Shown here: positions 22,452 to 32,814 of the stretch, piece by piece | How the letters are laid out: each line of letters begins with the position of its first letter | Numbering within the stretch: the first letter of the stretch is position 1 | Program-made: the position numbers and the translations under genes | NCBI GenBank assembly: GCA_025201765.1 | Contig: MU623392.1 | Coordinates: 1-64,000, forward strand | DNA: 64,000 nt | Direction of reading: 5' to 3' | DNA from: Daldinia sp. FL1419 | Lineage: Eukaryota > Ascomycota > Sordariomycetes > Xylariales > Hypoxylaceae | The notes under the pieces: generated by a model | The model's database searches: none | What the model saw: only the letters and a program-made list of their open reading frames with translations | Told to the model about the DNA's origin: nothing

Positions 22452-23091
22452 GCTTACTATGTCTCACTATTACGATAAATTGGTAATAATATCTAAAGCA
22501 GTACAAAATGAGTGCAAGTCGCATTAACAATTATAGCTATAACAGAGAGTTCACTTAGCAGATAATACCTTTTGCCTAGGGGTAATAGAGAATAAGGTAG
22601 CGCAACACAAAGACAAACTTCCACAAATAATAACTAAGAGTAGGTAGTTAATAAGAGGTAGTTAGGTACCTAGGTTAGGTAGGTGGTTATGGTTTCTAAT
22701 CGTCTCCGATTGAAGCTTTAGAAAGACGCCACTTGCAGCAGAGGGGTAATGTCTTTGTACTTACCTTTTAATATAATAAATCAGGAACGGGGAGTTGCCG
22801 TTACGGGACGATAATATGCCCGGCCATTAACTAAAGCCTGCCCCGCATACTTCCGGTCTAAAGCGACATTTTAACGGCCAATTTTCGTCATTACCGTTCG
22901 GCTTTAACTTGTTCGTAATCGGCATCTCCAGTAAACCGTTTATGCATATATATATTGACGCTAAAAAAACAACTTTATCTTTCTCTAACTACCTCGCCTT
23001 AATTCATAGGGTCTAAACTGTCAAATCAAACTTCATAGATACATAACCTACAGCAATCATAGGTAAGTAAACATGCGTTTGGCGGCCCAAG
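22452..23091. promoter_or_regulatory. Divergent promoter region, dehydrogenase / radical SAM gene
   Basis: These 640 bases lie between two divergent starts. They contain AGGTACCT-type words around 22665-22680 and an AT-rich stretch at 22940-22975. An alternative ATG at 23073 is closed by a stop after ten codons and would act as a short upstream ORF for the radical SAM gene. Confidence 0.45.
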
Positions 23092-24325
23092 ATGTTATCA
23101 AGTAAGGTTAGTAGAGTTCGAGCCGGCGTTCGCGCAAATCTCGCTCTTATTACGAACCTCGCACGTGGAACTCGTCATCGTCGGCTTCTTCATCTAGCTC
23201 CGCCTTTCCTCTTAGATGATTACACCCCCCGGTACCAGTTGCTCTCGGAGGCCGACGCTGCCAAGAAGCGCGAGCTCGCCCGCGCGCACCTCCGGAACTG
23301 CAACCTCTGCCCCCGGCTCTGCGGTGTCAACCGTTACGAGACGACGGGCATGTGCCTTATCGGAGAGAACGTCAAGGTTAATGTAATTGCTCCGCATTTT
23401 GGTGAAGGTTAGAAAGCTCATTTTAGGAGATTTATAAAGATGAACTTAGACTAACGTGAGAAATAGAGCCTTGCATACAAGGTCATAATGGGAGTGGCTC
23501 CGTCTTCTTTTCGGGGTGTAATCTTCGATGCACGTTTTGCCAGAATCATGACATCGCCCACCAGAGAAACGGGTTCGACTTGACGCCTGAAGAGCTGGCG
23601 CAATGGTATCTCAAACTGCAGGATGTTGGCCACGTTCACAACATCAATCTCATTACTCCTGAGCATGTGGTGCCGCAAGTGGCTCTATCCATATTACACG
23701 CTCGTGATCTAGGATTAAAGCTCCCCATTGTCTACAATACGTCGGCATTCGACTCGCTCGCATCGCTAGAGCTCATGGATGGACTCGTAGATATCTACCT
23801 CCCGGACTTCAAGGTATGGACCAAGGCCGCGTCGCAACGCCTCCTCAAAGCTGAGGACTACGCTGCGACTGCTACCGAGAGTATCAAAGCGATGCACGCG
23901 CAGGTGGGGGATCTATGTTTTACCGGTGATGGCATAGCGAAGAAGGGCGTCTTGGTTAGGCACTTGGTGATGCCAGGGAAGGAGGCAGAAGCCCTGGAAA
24001 TCATGAAGTACCTGGCACAGCATGTATCGCGAGATATTTTCGTCAATATTATGGAGCAATACAGGCCGGACGCTCACGTTGGGAAACCGAAGAGAAGAAC
24101 TAAGAAGGAGACGGGTGGAGAGGAGGGTCAAGAAGAGGTCAGGTATGCGGAGATAAACCGTCCTGTCACCAAGGAAGAGGTGTCTGTCGTAAGAAAGGCT
24201 GCTGAGGCTGTAGGACTTGTAAGTGCTCCGCTCGTATAGGTCACAAGGGGTTTTCTAATTACTTACTTAAATTGTTATAGTGGCGCTTTTGTGATCCCCC
24301 TCGGCATGACGGTTTTGCTATATGA
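23092..24325 (+). CDS. Radical SAM protein, PflA-like (COG1313 type)
   Basis: This is a radical SAM enzyme related to pyruvate-formate-lyase activating proteins; the substrate is unknown. Three exons (23092-23407, 23467-24218, 24281-24325) join in frame to 370 aa. A Cys-rich N-terminal motif (Cys 70, 73, 77, 88) precedes the radical SAM signature GCNLRCTFCQN, with the cluster cysteines C-x3-C-x2-C at 123, 127 and 130. The strand/helix run INLITPEHVVPQVALSI, YLPDFKVW and GVLVRHLVMPG follows the TIM-barrel order of the family. A Lys/Glu-rich insert (KPKRRTKKETGGEEGQEE) before the last helix looks eukaryotic. The C-terminal exon of 45 nt ends RHDGFAI. No glycyl-radical enzyme partner lies nearby. 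The N-terminal stretch is Arg-rich with few acids, compatible with mitochondrial import (inference). Confidence 0.88.
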
Positions 24326-24941
24326 TGTCCTTGGAATAGGGGGTTGTTAGGTGTACCATTATAGTTGGAGTTCTTTATGTGTACTTCACCCATCTAAAAC
24401 CTTCTGTACACGAACCCTGGGGAACTTTTTGGACAACATAAGTACCTAAGGTTAGATAGTGTCTAGAGGAAATTTTAATTTCTAGGACACATCATGCCCA
24501 TTCTAGAATTCCTTTTATCGTTCATGCAAGTCCGTTCCAGAGCGCGAGGTCTCACATCATGGGGTCTAAGGCGCCCATATTACTTATGTAGTAGATGGTG
24601 AGACTTTTGGATGGCATCAATGCCCTCCTTAGTATGATTTTGTAATTATATTATACTCATTTCGTCCCGTGACCTCTATTCGCTACCAAGTTGTTCCATC
24701 TCTATGCAGGAACTCTGGTTATATCTGGAATCGTGGCCTACCTTATATCTGAGTGATTGTCGTAGAACCAAGACATACTCTAGAATCGTCTATTGAACTG
24801 CTATTTATTTGCTCACGTCGGTGGATGCTTATCCTATTCCTTCACTAGATAAAGTATTTTGCTGCACATACAACACCATCTTCTTACACAGAGGATAGAG
24901 TAAACACCACAAAATAAACCTATAGAGACACCAACTTCGAG
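24326..24941. other. Intergenic
   Basis: This is AT-rich sequence between the radical SAM gene and the next plus-strand gene. No gene or repeat is recognised. Confidence 0.4.
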
Positions 24942-25823
24942 ATGCCTGAACACCCAGGGGGCAATATGGGCCGCCGTCACAACGGCCTTAGGGATCGTAC
25001 CAATAGACCACAGCAAAACTATCATTATAACAGTCCCAGATCAGGACCGAGACAAACAAAAGTCCGCAGTGACCCCTGGCAATCGGTGAATGCGCTACAA
25101 CTTGGACTTCACCCACGTCCCTTCCAGGAGCTACACAACGAACGCATGTATCTCATCCAAATGTTAGAGCAGTACAACCGCCAAGCTCTCGATTTGTTTA
25201 GACGGGTACCTGTCGTCGACGAGCAGATCCAGAATGCTAGTACTCCACACGACCATAGACGGGCGAAGAAGGCTCGCGGTTGGTTGAGACACCGCATCAC
25301 TGACACTGTCGAGGAAGAGAAAAACGTGCTGACGCGGCTGAGCGAACTACACGTCGAGATACAGAGTCAAGATAGGTGGTGGCAGGTTGAGAATGAGAGG
25401 GAGGCCAGGGGACTTCCACGACAACATCCCAACCCCAACTACCATCATGTCACTGCATCGCCAATATCACCGTACCATACCCCGAGCCCAGCACCATTCC
25501 ACACTGAATATTCCATACCTTATTCGTACATCGTGCCACAGTGGAGGTTCTTTCCAGCCTACTGGAGCCCATCTGGATCTTACCGGGAAAGTCATAATTC
25601 ACATTCTCCTAGTGCCCCGAAAGCCCACGGTCTACCTGAGACTTTTGAAATGGAAGGCGATCTCACTGACGGTGCATTGGCTGATTCATCTAGCAGCGGT
25701 TCTGAAGATAGCGAGAGAAGCCTTGACCTTGATTCGGAACAGCTGCGGATGGACACCCCGTCTTCACCCGGCAGACACAGGCCCGAACAGGGTCGGACTA
25801 GGAACAATTCTGCGTGGTTTTAG
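24942..25823 (+). CDS. Uncharacterised protein, 293 aa
   Basis: I do not recognise this gene. It is a single exon with an ATG in reasonable context. Residues 1-45 are basic and polar. Residues about 60-150 are charged, heptad-like helix (LHNERMYLIQMLEQYNRQAL, then RRAKKARGWLRHRITDTVEEEKNVLTRLSELHVEIQ), suggesting a coiled coil. The second half is rich in His, Pro, Ser and Tyr and ends in an acidic Ser-rich patch (SSSSGSEDSERS). There is no signal peptide, membrane helix or known catalytic motif. A conserved helical core with disordered flanks would fit a structural or regulatory protein, but that is inference. It could also be a lineage-restricted gene. Confidence 0.6.
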   Translation: MPEHPGGNMGRRHNGLRDRTNRPQQNYHYNSPRSGPRQTKVRSDPWQSVNALQLGLHPRPFQELHNERMYLIQMLEQYNRQALDLFRRVPVVDEQIQNASTPHDHRRAKKARGWLRHRITDTVEEEKNVLTRLSELHVEIQSQDRWWQVENEREARGLPRQHPNPNYHHVTASPISPYHTPSPAPFHTEYSIPYSYIVPQWRFFPAYWSPSGSYRESHNSHSPSAPKAHGLPETFEMEGDLTDGALADSSSSGSEDSERSLDLDSEQLRMDTPSSPGRHRPEQGRTRNNSAWF

Positions 25824-26035
25824 GTCATTAGCATACTTCCTAGGTGCAATGTAAGGGAGACATGGAGTATCATAAATCATCGATTAGAGCATTCATAATG
25901 AGAATCTACTTCATCACCGCAGCGTAAGCCTAATACCGATAGCACATGTCCCCCCCCATCGTAGTCTATCCAGCAACAAACCTCAAGCACCTAAGCTTCG
26001 TACCCAATCTAAACATGTCCAACTCAAGCCCTTAG

Positions 26036-26833
26036 TTATGCAAATTCCCCAAACTTCCCGTCGTCGAATCCTAGATCTTGCGCTGACAACCGTTTTGCGC
26101 GTGTGCTGCTATGCGAAGTCGGCGGCGGCGGAAGAATCCCCGAGCCCCGGGGCGCCGAGGAAGGCGATCCCGACGGCGGCGGAGGCAGCGAAAACGACGA
26201 CAACCCTTCGCCCCCCGCGCCCTGGGGAGGCGGTTCCGGCTTCCGTCTTCCAAACCGCCCGGGTAAATTAATCGTAATAGTCTCTCCCTCCTTCAGACTA
26301 AGATCCCGCTTCTCGGCCCCGTCTTTCTTCTCAACAGCCTGCTTCCTCGCAGCCTGAGCTCCCGCCGCATTACTCCAGCCAAGCGACTTCTGCGCCTCCT
26401 GCAAGGACACGCCGAAATCGAACGCCTCGCTGCGCTCCTCGAAGCCGATTCCCAGGGACGCTTTCCGGCCAGCCTCGTCCTGGACGCGCAGGGCGAAGAA
26501 CCGCGAGCTGTCGGAGACGGGCTCGACGACGGCGGAGGCGGTATACGGCGCGGCGGCGAAGAGTTGGCCCGTGCTGGCGTCCTCGAGCACGATGTCCGTC
26601 TTCACCTGCTCGTCGCCGTCGGCGGCCGGGATGGCCGTCTCGATGACGCGCATCCGCGCCGTGAAGATCTGCCGGTCGTTGCTGCCTTCGCCCGTCCACG
26701 TCGCTGCTACGTGGCCCTTGCCGGGCGTCATAGGCGGGATGTTGTAGACGTGCACGGGGGTGGCTACGAAGAGCACTCTTTGGATGGCATCGGACGGCAG
26801 CGTTTTCCCCGTCGCCGGGTCGATTGACTCCAT
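26036..26833 (-). CDS. NECAP-like clathrin adaptor-associated protein
   Basis: NECAP proteins bind AP-2 and regulate clathrin-mediated endocytosis (family knowledge). This is a single exon of 265 aa. The PH-like NECAP domain covers about residues 14-165: RVLFVATPVHVYNIPP at the start, GHVAATWTGEG, ARMRVIET and, near the end, RFFALRVQDEAGRKASLGIGF, which carries the family hallmark. The remainder is disordered and Pro-rich, with KEGETITINLPG, another segment shared across fungal and animal NECAPs. The gene is very GC-rich, so long chance reading frames exist on the other strand. It is divergent from mrp51. Confidence 0.9.
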   Translation of the reverse strand: MESIDPATGKTLPSDAIQRVLFVATPVHVYNIPPMTPGKGHVAATWTGEGSNDRQIFTARMRVIETAIPAADGDEQVKTDIVLEDASTGQLFAAAPYTASAVVEPVSDSSRFFALRVQDEAGRKASLGIGFEERSEAFDFGVSLQEAQKSLGWSNAAGAQAARKQAVEKKDGAEKRDLSLKEGETITINLPGRFGRRKPEPPPQGAGGEGLSSFSLPPPPSGSPSSAPRGSGILPPPPTSHSSTRAKRLSAQDLGFDDGKFGEFA

Positions 26834-27477
26834 ATTTTATTTTGTTCTTTCTTTCTTTTCCTTGGTTACCTTTACCCCACGTACAGCACAGCGTATAGAA
26901 AAGAAAAAAAGGAAAAGAAAAAAAAAGTTAGGTGGTGAGGGGTAGTCTGTCTAACTTGGACTTCTAAAGTCGGACGTTGATGGTTTCTTTAAACATATAA
27001 GTCCCTAGGCGTCCCAGCTGTGACGACGAGGGTCAGCGGCGGAGCTTTAAGACCCCCTGAGTCCCTGCAGACCTGCAGGCAGCTGGCCCCCTATGTAGGT
27101 ATGTATTATGTATTATGTATTGTGTACTATGTATTATCTGTTGCGGTAGCTTCCCCTCCCGGGTCTGCGTATTGTAGGCTGTGTAGGCCTGGAAGGAACG
27201 CTAATGCCCAAAGTTTAGAGTGGAAGCTACCTACTACATAAGACCTCATTGATAGGAGGTACGTATTACTATGTACAACCGCCATGTGGATGTGCGTATG
27301 TATGGTTGATTTGTCCCGCCAAGCTTATCGATAAGACATATATACGTCAAAGTTTCCGATAATCTACCGACTTCGTGCGCTTCACCAGAAAAATCCTCAT
27401 TGTAACTTCGTACTGTCCAGCCCAAGGCCCTCGCCAGCATAGCATTGAGCTCCGCAACGAGCTTGGAACTACGCACG
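26834..27477. promoter_or_regulatory. Divergent upstream region, NECAP / mrp51
   Basis: These 644 bases hold both promoters. An A-rich run (about 26900-26927) follows the NECAP start, and a short imperfect TATTATG/TATTGTG repeat lies at 27102-27140. No specific site can be assigned. Confidence 0.4.
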
Positions 27478-28905
27478 ATGGCTGGCCGGAGTGTCTCTCC
27501 TGGGGCGGCGCTCCTGAGATCATCTCGGATGTTCTCAATGCCCACCCCAATACCCGGTCCTCCTGGTGATCTTTCTTCGGCGACGAAGCATTACTCTCCG
27601 ACTTCCACGATCCACTTCCCCACGCATCTTACCGTAACGACGACTGCTTCCTCTCGAGTCAATGGTGACTGGGGTTTTAAACGACCGTTCCCTCTAAAGA
27701 CTACGACGAACACCACCCACCCCCTCGCAAGGGTAAGGCAGGTCGATTCTATCGAACAGGTTACGGATTTCCAGTCCGCGTCGGATCACACCATCACCTT
27801 GCGGAAATACCAGGAATTGAACTTGCCAATTAGCGTGCCGATCGCGAATGCCCTGGATACTTATTCGGCTGTCAAGTATACCAAGTCGGTTTTTGAGGAG
27901 GATGCCGATGTGACTGCTTTAAACGACGAGCAGAAAGTAGAACTAGCCAATAAAAGATGGAAGTTTACAGGACCGTGGCTCGCTGGCATGACGGATGGCG
28001 ACTTCAAGAAGTTCCTCGAGAAGAAGGTGCGGAGCAAGCGTACGGAATTCCGAGCCTTTTTAAAGAAGGTTCTCGCGGCCGAATTATCGGAAAAGCAAGC
28101 CCTGAACGCCAGTGAAAATGCGCAACCACCACCGGTTACCGCTGACGAAATCGCGGACGACCAATTAGTAGACTATCTCAAGGAGCTGAGACAGGACCGC
28201 ATGACCTTATACAATCTTGTCAGTCGGTTCTTGGATCTTGCCCCGGTGGACTTGGGTACCGAGCTCCAACTACTTGGTAGATTGGCGCCTGGAAAGAAGA
28301 AGGAATTCGCTCGCGGAAGCCCCTATGGCGCAACTGGACCTCCCATCACGCACCCTTCAGCTGGTCTGTCATATCTGCGCACCCGAAATTTCCAGGAGAA
28401 CCATCCGATCTACGGGCCTCAGTTACATCACGCTCCTGTTAAGGCGAGAGTTCTTAAACCGACGAGCAAGTCCACGAACAACTATAAGCCGAGCATCGGT
28501 GTTGCTGGATTCATTGGCAGCACGCCTGCGGGAGACACAGCATTTAACTCGTCGAAGCAGCGAAGCCTGTCTAAATTCAACGCAGCCCTACATAACCTAG
28601 ACCTCGAGACATACGGCGGATCCAAGGTCTACGTGCAGCCCGAGATGGCTTCAGTCGACTCCGCCGGAAGGGTCCTCATTAATTTAGGAGAGCCCAACGA
28701 GCAGAGCCAGATGGTGCAGAAGGAATTGGTAGGGGAGGGCACCGTGTTCGACGAACTCGTAAAGAAGAGCCAGGCTCCGCCGATTCCCCGTAACCCTAGG
28801 GAGACGGGTAGTTTTAGCGCACGACCGGGGAGTAGCAGGATACCAGGCAGCGCAAGTTCCTACGGTCTCGGCCAGACGTTTGGGGTTCCAAGGCGATATG
28901 AGTAG
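27478..28905 (+). CDS. mrp51: Mitochondrial small-subunit ribosomal protein Mrp51 (bS1m)
   Basis: This component of the mitoribosomal small subunit in fungi supports translation of mitochondrial mRNAs through their leaders (family knowledge). It is a single exon of 475 aa. The N-terminus MAGRSVSPGAALLRSSRMF is basic and hydroxylated, consistent with a mitochondrial targeting sequence. The Mrp51 core follows, with GDWGFKRPFPLK and ITLRKYQELNLP, then a helical middle and SYLRTRNFQENHPIYGPQ. The C-terminus has the fungal GGSKVYVQPEMASVDSAGRVLINLG block. The first in-frame ATG is used; the frame is open for 33 bases upstream but has no ATG. Confidence 0.9.
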   Translation: MAGRSVSPGAALLRSSRMFSMPTPIPGPPGDLSSATKHYSPTSTIHFPTHLTVTTTASSRVNGDWGFKRPFPLKTTTNTTHPLARVRQVDSIEQVTDFQSASDHTITLRKYQELNLPISVPIANALDTYSAVKYTKSVFEEDADVTALNDEQKVELANKRWKFTGPWLAGMTDGDFKKFLEKKVRSKRTEFRAFLKKVLAAELSEKQALNASENAQPPPVTADEIADDQLVDYLKELRQDRMTLYNLVSRFLDLAPVDLGTELQLLGRLAPGKKKEFARGSPYGATGPPITHPSAGLSYLRTRNFQENHPIYGPQLHHAPVKARVLKPTSKSTNNYKPSIGVAGFIGSTPAGDTAFNSSKQRSLSKFNAALHNLDLETYGGSKVYVQPEMASVDSAGRVLINLGEPNEQSQMVQKELVGEGTVFDELVKKSQAPPIPRNPRETGSFSARPGSSRIPGSASSYGLGQTFGVPRRYE

Positions 28906-29462
28906 ATTTATTGAGGCGTTAGTTCCCTAATAGGGAGATGAAATAACGGAGACATCATATAGTAAAAATATATGGTGCAAACTCTGTGCTTTGTATGATT
29001 GCTGTATATATCACATAGGGGATATCCTCTTCAAATAAAGGAGGAACCCAAGTAAATCAAGATCTAAGCTCAAGTAAATTCTCCCTACCTTTGATTGTAT
29101 TGCCGAGAACACCGGGCATGTAGTTGAGCCTACCTTACTTATTGATAAGACGTACGTACATAATTACCAGATGGGCTTGTCAGCTGCTATTACACGTTGT
29201 CAGCTGTTGGGAATGTACCCGGGTAGGTACCTAGGTACTATGTAGCTACCTGGACTAGCCCCACTAATACTCTCCAATCAAATCACAGAACTTTCTGCCC
29301 TAGGACCCAAAGTTTTGCCGAATTTCCCCCCACACAGATTCTTGCACACTCTCCCGATAATTCTTTTCGTGACAATCCTCCAGCGCATCCATTTGACAAC
29401 TTTTCGGACTTCCTTCAACAACCACATTCTCCTCCTACTAACCCGCAGCCAATACCGCCAAA
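28906..29462. promoter_or_regulatory. rps17 promoter region
   Basis: This intergenic stretch upstream of a ribosomal protein gene has a CCAAT core at 29274-29278, about 185 bases before the ATG, and a pyrimidine-rich leader after 29320. AGGTACCT is at about 29225-29232. Assigning function to the CCAAT box is inference. Confidence 0.45.
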
Positions 29463-30092
29463 ATGGGTCGCGTTCGCACAAAGACTGTCAAGAAGTCCGC
29501 CAAGGTCATCATTGAGCGGTACTATCCCAAGCTCACCCTCGACTTCGAGACCAACAAGCGTGTCTGCGATGAGATCGCTATTATCGCTTCTAAGCGTCTA
29601 CGCAACAAGGTCAGCAACCACCTCCGACCTATTTTCGATACCACATATTACATACAATTATAAAAATCAAATTGGCAGGGAATAAAAGAAGCTAACTAGG
29701 AGGTTTTTTATATATATAGATTGCCGGTTACACCACTCACTTGATGAAGCGTATCCAGCGAGGACCTGTCCGCGGTATCTCCTTCAAGCTGCAAGAAGAG
29801 GAGCGTGAACGCAAGGATCAATACGTTCCTGAAGTTTCTGCCCTTGACTTCGTCCAGAACACGGAGGCTGGTCAGCTCGACATCGATGTTGAGACCAAGG
29901 ACCTACTCAAGCACCTCGGCGTACGTTTCTTCCCTCTCCACTCCTGTGTTAAGAATATATTACATGCCGGATATAAAATGCTAACTTCGATCCGCTGTAT
30001 AGTTCGACAACGTCCCCGTCAACGTCGTCCCCGTCACCCAGCAACAGACCGCTGAGCGACCCCGCAGATTCGGCGACCGCGCTCCCCGATAA
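29463..30092 (+). CDS. rps17: 40S ribosomal protein S17 (eS17)
   Basis: This is a structural protein of the cytosolic small ribosomal subunit. Three exons (29463-29609, 29720-29920, 30003-30092) join in frame to 145 aa, the normal fungal length. The sequence is unmistakable: GRVRTKTVKKSAKVIIERYY at the start, LRNKIAGYTTHLMKRIQRGP across the first junction, then GISFKLQEEERERKDQYVPE. The tail FDNVPVNVV runs across the second junction, ending RRFGDRAPR. Codon use is strongly biased to C-ending codons (AAG, GTC, ATC), as expected for a highly expressed gene. Confidence 0.97.
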
Positions 30093-30581
30093 ACGACCTA
30101 CATCACCGCACGGGGGTCTATCCATGGTGAAAAAAGCAAAGGAGGGTTATGATGGTTGGTTTGGGCAACTGGCATCGGTCTTAACATGGCTTTGTACGGC
30201 GTCTCTACTACGGACGATAGTAGGTACCACATTCTAGATCCGCAATGAACGAGATCTTTTCCCACACCAGGTGTCCCTGATTCTCCCGCCCTAGCGCTGG
30301 GGTTGACGGTTGATGGCCAATTCTTTATTCCTTCAACTGCCCTTACGTGACTTGTGCTTGATTGGGATTCACTGTGTCTAGGTCCTTATTGAATCGTTGC
30401 GTTCTCGTAAGTCGGACAACTTGGCATTAGGTCTAAGGGGGTGGTTCTGATATTGGTCATAACAATGTGTGCATCGGTACGATTTATCGTATTTTGCCAT
30501 TTTTTTCTACCAGGGGGTATCTCAAAATCTTCCTAACTAGAACGCCGGAGCTATGCTAGTAATGATCAAAATGCTGTTATA
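30093..30581. other. Convergent 3' intergenic region (rps17 / rtr1)
   Basis: These 489 bases sit between two 3' ends. No gene or repeat is seen. Confidence 0.4.
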
Positions 30582-31538
30582 TCAATCTGCCGTCGGCTTT
30601 TCCGAATCTACCTCTCTCTCAGTGTCGTCCTTACTTTTTCGCTCCGGCTCTTGATTGAACTTGGTCTTGTAGCCATCTAGTATCAAATGGCCATCGCCGT
30701 CCTTATCTAATGAAGGTTCTTGTGCCGCCATCTTAACCGTCTTCTCCCTAATCGTAAGCTTCACTTTTCTCGTAGACGGCTTATCCACCGCATCACCCCG
30801 TTCGAGCGCCAGATCCTTCGCGTCCTGAGCAGCTTTCCTCTCTACGCTTTGAATCTCCTTCTCGAGCCGCTTCGTCGCCTCATCCTTCTCATCTTCCTCC
30901 TCCTGGACTTGTTTCGGCTCGTCCAGCAGATCGATCCGTATAGACGCTATCCCGGCGCGTTCCCAGGCCGCGGTCTCGCCGAGCTGGACCTTGACGTACA
31001 TGGCGCGGCGAGCGCAGTCCCGCGAACACCAGCGCTCCAGCTCCTTCCGCGGCACGATGCCGAAGTCCCCCTTGCCCCAGTTCACGAGCTTGTACTCGCC
31101 ACCCTTGCCGAGCCGGATGCGCGGCCGCGGACACAGCGCGTATCCGCATTTGTTCAGCGTGTTGCGCTCTTCGATCAGGTCCTCGTAGTCGCCGGGCTGG
31201 AAGAGCCGGACGCCGTGGCGGAAGGCGTCGGCGTCGGAGGGGGAGGGGTTGGAGGATGTGTATGTGGATGGGGAGGCGTGCGGCAGCTTGGAGAGGAGGA
31301 TGATGGAGTCTTGGATTTGGTCCTCGAGAGCGGTTTGTTGTTGGATTATAAGCGCTTGCTGGATCGCGGTTTCGCGGACGCTCGGGGCGGTGGCGGCGGG
31401 CTTGTGCTCTTCGATCGGGAAGGGGGTGATGGGCGCGATGACGACGGGTGGTGAGGCTGTCGTAGCAGTTGTGGGTTTCTTGAGGATACCCTTGGGTTTT
31501 TTGGGCTGTGATGAAGGCGCTGGGGTTGTGGACGACAT
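30582..31538 (-). CDS. rtr1: RNA polymerase II CTD phosphatase Rtr1/RPAP2 homologue
   Basis: Rtr1/RPAP2 dephosphorylates Ser5 of the Pol II C-terminal repeat and helps polymerase import (family knowledge; catalytic status is debated). It is a single exon of 318 aa. The N-terminus has KPKGILKKPT. A helix containing RETAIQQALIIQQQTALEDQ precedes the Rtr1 zinc-finger domain, which reads DYEDLIEERNTLNKCGYALC, then RWCSRDCARRAMYVKVQL. This gives the expected C-x4-C ... C-x3-C zinc ligands (Cys in NKCGYALC and WCSRDC). The C-terminal third is charged and disordered. The gene is divergent from bbc1. Confidence 0.9.
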   Translation of the reverse strand: MSSTTPAPSSQPKKPKGILKKPTTATTASPPVVIAPITPFPIEEHKPAATAPSVRETAIQQALIIQQQTALEDQIQDSIILLSKLPHASPSTYTSSNPSPSDADAFRHGVRLFQPGDYEDLIEERNTLNKCGYALCPRPRIRLGKGGEYKLVNWGKGDFGIVPRKELERWCSRDCARRAMYVKVQLGETAAWERAGIASIRIDLLDEPKQVQEEEDEKDEATKRLEKEIQSVERKAAQDAKDLALERGDAVDKPSTRKVKLTIREKTVKMAAQEPSLDKDGDGHLILDGYKTKFNQEPERKSKDDTEREVDSEKPTAD

Positions 31539-32814
31539 CTTGTTCGAATCTTTGATGTGGTTAGGTTTTCGAGACGACTGTTTGTTGGATGTGAGATAGG
31601 AAGATTGTCGCAGCCCTTTTGGACTTATCGTATCAATATTTCTTTATCTGCGTCACAGTCCCGCTATTACGTAGTGACACGGTGAAATGAATGAATCCGT
31701 CTTACTATTTTGGACAGCTTCGTAATAATTATGTATTATCTGCAGAGAGCATAATGACCCCGCACGGTGCGATAACCTTTTTGGGGTCTTGGTCAGATGA
31801 AATAACGTAGGGGAAAGAGACGATGGATAATGCATGTGCCACAACAAAAAAGCTACCTACCCAGCTGAGGCGTTTTAGCCACCGGACATGGGACAAAAAA
31901 GAGGAAGCCTTGCCCCAAGCGAGGTCAAGATGCAAAGTATCGTCATTGGCCCGTGCACTCTTTACCCTTTACCTTGACATGAACATAACTTTACATACAA
32001 TAAGCAATAGCAGCCTAGGAACATTCGGAGCGGGCATGAGCATTGGAAAGTCAAGCCAAGCCGAAGGAAACCCTGCACAACTGCATTGCATCCTTTCCCT
32101 CACCTTTGAATTTCATCAGGCGTCCAACCGCAACCAATTCAGAACTTTTTTTTTCTTTTTGCTGCTGTTGCCTTTACCGATTAGATTAGTTCTAGTTCCC
32201 CGACCCTTTTTTTTGCCCTCTTAAACTTGAACCCGCCTTTTTACAATTACGGGAATTACGGGATCGAGAAGTGGAAATCACGGGGAAAATTAACCAGGCA
32301 ACCCTCTCTTTTTAATTCATATGCACTCAAACCTAAATCAAACTTGAAGCACGCAACCTCGGTCGACCAAGCTAAGCTTGGCTCTTTTTCTTAACGGTGG
32401 GTTACATCTCATCTATCGCAAAAAAATAAAATAAAAAAGGCTATAAAAAATAAAAGGGTACAAATTCATGCGCTGACGTCGACCTGCTCCCAGCCGCTAA
32501 GCTGCGACAGGCTTGCTTGCGAATGCTCAGCCTCATGCGTCTCCCCCTACCACCCATATTATCGGATCGTGATACATCTCCCCTTGTATTCAACTCCCTC
32601 GAGGATAGATTCTTGTTCCGTTCCCCGACGGCTAGAAAGAAACAAAACAACTTGCAAGACCCCACGGTCGCGTTCCTTTAGCTTACTTTGTCTTCGAACC
32701 CCGCCAATTGCACATTATACGACAAATCTGCACGACAAATCTAACAAGCGCCTCGCCTTCTGAGTTCGAGTTTCACCAATATACTATTACGCAAGCTTGA
32801 CACACTCCATCACC
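31539..32814. promoter_or_regulatory. Divergent upstream region rtr1 / bbc1, long leader
   Basis: These 1.28 kb have no supportable gene. T- and A-runs (32145-32158, 32419-32456) and a pyrimidine-rich stretch before 32815 suggest a long bbc1 leader. A 133-codon frame at 31823-32224 has no domain features. Confidence 0.4.

Noticed and set aside
26103..26827. Several long frames on the plus strand and other minus frames over the NECAP gene
   Set aside because: They are shadows of a GC-rich coding exon; only the minus frame with the NECAP domain is coherent.
30720..31454. 244-codon plus-strand frame over rtr1
   Set aside because: It is antisense to a clear Rtr1 coding exon, with Gly/Leu/Arg-biased shadow composition.
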